Assembly: GCA_902728285.1 (NCBI GenBank)
Contig: CACVBU010001154.1
Span: forward strand, 620,001 to 684,000
Direction: 5' to 3'
DNA length: 64,000 nt
Source of the DNA: Clytia hemisphaerica
Lineage: Eukaryota > Cnidaria > Hydrozoa > Leptothecata > Clytiidae
The notes beneath the pieces were generated by a model, which did no database searches, was not told the origin of the DNA, and worked only from the letters and a program-made list of their open reading frames with translations. The position numbers were made by a program, and so were the translations under genes. This document shows positions 59,624-64,000 of the stretch, in pieces (within the stretch, counting starts at the first letter, position 1; the number at the start of each line of letters is the position of its first letter).

Positions 59624-62600
59624 ATGAAGTCTGTCACACCAGAAAACATGAAAAATCTTCAAATGGTAAGTAAAGCAATTACTTTTTTAATTTCTGGTTT
59701 ACGGACATGATGAGGAACAGTTTTGAATAGGAGGATGGAAAAAAATAAAAATGAAATTGATGTTTTAAATTTTTTTTAAATTTTCTTTAAAAAAATCTGA
59801 AATCAGAGGAAATAATGAAATAAAATTTTATGAAATTTCCTAAAGTAACGATTTTTTAGATTTAAATAAAGTGCAAGATGTTGTTATAGATAGAGTTTAT
59901 GGATAAAAGACAATAAAGATAAACTGAAACATAAAAATGTACACATAAAGACTGATTTATGTGTATGTAAGACTGACATAGGTTCTCATTTAGGGTTCCC
60001 CATCCCACTTTTCTGGTATGCCTATTTTTATATATACTCTTGAATTTTAACAATCGCATATAAGGACTTTAAATAAAAGCGATTACAAAAAAAGAAAAAA
60101 AATGAAAATCGACTGTGTAACACAAAGAGTTATATAATTTAGTTTGTTATTTGTGGATAGGGAAATTCCATGGGGAAGTTGAAGGATAAAAGTATCTTTA
60201 CATTGGCAGAAGAGGGCACATCTGTAATTAGAACATTTAACCCCCTCTCTCTTTCTCTTCTTTTCTTTTGTTTTCAAGTTTAAGTAAAGTTTTTTTATTT
60301 CTTTCTTCTTTTTTGAAGGTCGGAGGAGAAAAAGTAAATAAAATTTTTTGAAATCTCTTTTTTTATTTATTTTAATTTTTTTTTATTTTGGCAAAAATAA
60401 CGTTGGCGGATCCGTAAACCAATAAATAAAAAAGTATTTCCCTAATTTCCACATTTATTTCATTATCTTAATCTTAAAGCTTAGCTGCTCCTCTTGAAAA
60501 GTTACAGCAAGAAAAGCCACTTGTAAAAAATATTGGTAAAAAGGTGCTCATTTTCTGGTTAAGTCTACCTTTTCTCAAATATTACCAGTAATTATTCAAT
60601 TATGGTTGATCACTAGGTGAAAATATTGTCTTCAAGCAGAATTCTTTAAGTTTTGAAATTTCTTTTCAACACAAAAGGCTATTGAGACGATGAGAGAAAG
60701 AGGGATGGAAAATGATCCTCGATACCAACAGATGTTGAATCTAGCTCGAATGAATGGTATGAATTTCCCTAACACCGGTATGCCACCTGCTATGAATAAT
60801 CCAATGATGCAGCCAGGTATGCCTGGTATGATGCAGCCAAACCCTTATGCCATGATGAATCAACGGCAATCTATGGGAATGAACATGCAAGGAGCTGGCG
60901 GACAACCACCCGAAACATTTCAAATGACCCAACCAGGACTTGCAAATCCAAATGGAATGGCAGCAGCTGGTCAACCAAATTCAACTCCTGGGGCTCAAAC
61001 TCCATCACCATCAACTGGTGCTCCAGGTTTGGAAATTATGCTCAGTTGACACAATAATTTAGAGAGTGTCAATTGTAACTGAATTTGCATTAGTTTTTAT
61101 CTAAGGCTCTTGATCAATTCTTTTTTATTGCAAACTTTTAGTGCCCAGTTTTTTTCAAAAGCTCTTTTCAACATATTCTAACACAAAGCTAAAAGCTAAA
61201 TATAAAAATATTGTTCACTTATTTTTTGTAAATACCATTCCAAAAGGACAATTTTTTACTTGAAAACTATAGCTGATACAAGTCTATACAAAGTACATAT
61301 AAATATTTGAAATTTTTCACCTCATATAGGTACGCAGCAGCCTCAACAAGGTACTCAACAACCAGGACAAACACCAAATCAACCACAAACACAACAACAA
61401 GGTCCTCCGCAATTACAACCACAAGCTACTCCACAGCAGTCTGGTCAGCAGCAGCAACAACAAAATGCAAACCAAGCTGCTGCTATAGCCCAAGGGTTGA
61501 AAAATAGCTCATTTTCACCCGACATGCTGCAAGTAAGTTTATTCCTGGCTGTTCATATATGAGTGCTCTAAAGAAGCCTATAAATTCTTTGTATAGGTTT
61601 GAGGTAATATTTTTTTCTGATGACTCTAATGCCTGCTCACGCTTGATCATTTTTGAGACATATTCCAAAAGTTAGATCCTTTATAAAAGACAGTCTTCAG
61701 CTATACTTCTGTGAGTAGGTAAGAAGGATAACCAACCAAGACCCAGTTTCCTGCACTGACTCTTTTCAATGTGCTGTGAGAAATAACACCACAAAATATT
61801 GGAATGACTTTATACAGTCAACTTTCATCAAAACGAGAAAAGGCAGAAAGCCAATCTATCTTGTTGTTTCAAATTAATTTTATGATTATCTTATTTCAGC
61901 AATTCAGAGCACAAATTGTTGCTTACAAGTTATTCTCACGCAATCAACCTGTTCCAGACCATGTTGCTATGGCAGCCATGGGACGCAAACCTCCAGGCCA
62001 ACCACAAGCAGAAGCCAACCAAACTGGCCAACCAAAACCAATAGGTAAATAGTTAGAAAAATGTTTTAATACCAGTGATCTAAGTTCTTCCGTCTCAGAC
62101 GGATTTCCGTCTCACAGAAATTGTTGTCAAAGTTTTTCGTCTTAGTTAGAAATGGTAATTTAGCAAGAAATAGTGATTTTATTCTCTAGAAACATTCTAA
62201 GTTGTTTTAATTAACAAATTTTAGTGCCTTTCTAGCCAATCTAAGGGGTAAAAAATCCGAACATTTTCTGGCTCTCGGCCCCAACCATGGTGGGGTCTGC
62301 GGGTGTCACAGAGTATACAGAAATATCTTTATCAAGAAATTTTCTGTCTCAAAAAAAAACTGCTTTCACCACTGTAATACTGATCCGAAATTTTAAAATG
62401 ATCTTTCTTTGATACTCAATAATCATGTTAAACGTCTGACCACCCCTGTTAGCAAAATAGGCTAATGTCATCAGTAGTACTTAGAAATGATGTTGATATT
62501 GTACTTTGAATTCCTCAGTTTTCAATCCGTGCAAAACAGTGCTGCTAGAGTAAAAGAGTGCTAATTCATTTATTGAAGCACTCTCCTTAAAAGCTTGACC

Positions 62601-63232
62601 TCACTTTACCATCTTTCATTTTCAAATTTTTAGCCTTTTGAAAAAGTTCTTTTCTCGCTTTATGTTTTATAATTAGATTTAAGACCAATTTTGATACTCT
62701 TAAACTGCTAAAATCTAAAATCAATCACTCCATTCCTTTCCATTACATTACAGAACCTAAGAAAGAAGACACACCTGAATCGGAAACAGCAGATGCCAAG
62801 AAGAAAGAATTAACTTTAGATCCAGCTGTGAAGACACCAAAAAAGATTCCTTCTCTTAACAGCCCACCTAAATCAAGATTTGCGCCTGTCACAAAACCAA
62901 TGGGTATTGACCCTGTTGATATTATGAAGGAAAGAGAATTCAGGTAATTTTCTAAGATTGAAATTTTAAACAATTTACCCAAAATTCTGCCATCGTTTTC
63001 GATATGATAAGTTGAACTCCATCCACATATAACTTTAAACATTTTGGCCAAATTGTGAGCCTCTGGTAGTTTCTATAACTTTCTTTATTTTCTTCATTTT
63101 TATAGAATTCAATCTAGGATTGTTCATCGAATTGATCAACTTCAGAATCTTCCTGCATCCATTACTGAATCACTGAGAACCAAAGCTCTCATTGAACTGA
63201 AAGCATTGAGGCTACTCAATTTCCAAAAACAA
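59624..63232 (+). CDS. SMARCA2/4 (Brahma/BRG1) chromatin-remodelling ATPase, N-terminal exons
   Basis: Six exons: 59624-59665, 60678-61026, 61330-61532, 61900-62044, 62754-62943 and 63106-63232, then GTAAGT at 63233. Phases agree at every junction (0, 1, 0, 1, 2, 0). Exon 1 reads [14 protein letters not shown]. It follows an acceptor (tttgttttag at 59614), so a 5' UTR or earlier coding exon must exist. Exon 2 has [15 protein letters not shown], the conserved N-terminal motif, then Met/Gly/Pro-rich sequence. Exon 3 is Gln-rich. Exons 3-4 join in the QLQ domain (SPDMLQ, then [20 protein letters not shown]). Exon 5 has [20 protein letters not shown]. Exon 6 opens the HSA region ([33 protein letters not shown]), which binds actin-related proteins. 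The helicase, SnAC and bromodomain exons lie beyond the window. The catalytic subunit of SWI/SNF (BAF) complexes, nuclear. Confidence 0.92.
59750..60676. other. Intron 1 of SMARCA2/4 with a dispersed repeat copy
   Basis: 59770-59930 matches 21850-22010 (taaaattttatgaaatttcc, gattttttagat, gatgttgttata). The remainder is T-rich intron. A stop-containing, low-complexity region near 60300-60400 is not coding. Confidence 0.55.
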
Positions 63233-64000
63233 GTAAGTTTTCTATCTCAAGCTGTCACAAAACATCAAAACAACGTACATATGATTAAAGTCCAAACAAT
63301 AAATACATATTTTAAGGTTGTGACCACTGACCTTTGTATACCCTGGACCAAGTTTCTCAATCCTGGCTAAGCAAAAGATCTTTCAGAGTTTTTTGAAAAG
63401 TGGTACCCTAATGGCGGCACTATTCAATAGCGGTGTAAATACATTGAGAGCGAAAAACTTTTGATGATTAATTTTTAATACTGCCATAGCTTCTTGACGG
63501 GTACCAATTCAAAAAAAAACTTTGATCAAAGATGGCGGATATAGGATAGGGATGTATAAAGGTCAGTGGTTGTGATGTCTGATCCTACTTTTTAAAATAA
63601 CTGGAGTATCACCTTCCTTGTCTAATTTTTCAAATCACATTTACTCCTTATCTAGCATTGCTTCTTTTGAGGGAAATTTATACAACAGGTCACATATTCC
63701 ACCTAAAAATTAAATAATAAGAATAAGCAACAAAAAAAAGAACCAAATCTTTGATCATATGTGGATATTTAAATCAACTTACATGAAGTTGTAAACACAC
63801 CAATCAATCAAAATATTCGTGGTAAAAGTTATGTCTCATCTCTTGACACTTTGAATTCTCACAACATTTCTCTTAAAACTTGAAGAAGGCTTTGCTTTTG
63901 ACAGCTAGAAAGATAAAGAAACTAGTGCCACGTATCATTATATCATTATTGTACCATATCAAAGATCACATTCTTAGATTTTTAAATTCAACTTTAAGAA
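63233..64000. other. Next SMARCA2/4 intron, incomplete at the window edge
   Basis: Begins GTAAGTTTTC. A short degenerate inverted pair tgaccactgacctttgtata / ataaaggtcagtggttgtga (63319-63340, 63557-63578) brackets about 240 bp, a likely MITE. No exon before the end. Confidence 0.55.

Overview
This is a repeat-dense, AT-rich stretch of an animal genome. The clearest host marker is at the right end. On the + strand, from about 59.6 kb and running off the window, lie exons of a SMARCA2/4 (Brahma/BRG1) chromatin-remodelling ATPase, with recognisable QLQ and start-of-HSA segments separated by short GT-AG introns. The mobile-element mix (a DIRS-type tyrosine-recombinase retrotransposon, a protein-primed family-B polymerase remnant of Maverick/Polinton type, non-LTR reverse transcriptase, tRNA-derived SINE heads, many non-autonomous inverted-repeat elements) fits an early-branching metazoan, most likely a cnidarian. 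The species cannot be fixed from the sequence alone.

Layout. 0-3.1 kb: two satellite-like tandem arrays (98 bp and 176 bp units) and an imperfect hairpin. 3.9-5.5 kb (-): a two-exon DDE integrase-domain gene, intact once its 353 bp intron is removed. 6.2-21.8 kb (-): one long gene assembled here from phase-1 exons. It begins with a short basic N terminus and passes through two tandem arrays of frame-neutral micro-exons (63/66 bp near 17.9-20.5 kb; ten 51 bp exons at 13.5-15.2 kb). Two unique exons lie between the arrays, and the gene ends in a HECT-type ubiquitin-ligase exon. Its introns hold several nested non-autonomous transposons. 23.2-28.1 kb (-): a nearly complete DIRS-like element in which Gag and tyrosine recombinase share one open frame that stays open across the overlapping RT/RNase H frame. 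29.6-34.4 kb: a directly duplicated non-coding unit of about 2 kb; copy 1 carries a 948 bp insertion with a 5 bp target duplication, and copy 2 carries an uninterrupted 203 bp palindrome. 34.5-36.9 kb: an inverted-repeat element, and then a tRNA-derived SINE split by a Foldback-like element built from 51 bp sub-repeats. 44-46.6 kb (-): a decayed family-B DNA polymerase broken by two small elements whose target duplications (TTA and 9 bp) are directly readable. 48.2-49.7 kb (+): a 5'-truncated LINE RT. 52.4-57.1 kb: an element carrying a phased 14-mer, then a TTAA-flanked 2.5 kb element with another element nested inside it. 59.6 kb to the end: SMARCA2/4.

The most interesting system is the HECT-type gene. 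All 23 micro-exons appear paralogous, all sit in phase 1, and all have lengths divisible by three. Any copy can therefore be gained, lost or skipped without shifting frame, so the gene looks like a length-variable modular linker evolving by whole exon-intron unit duplication.
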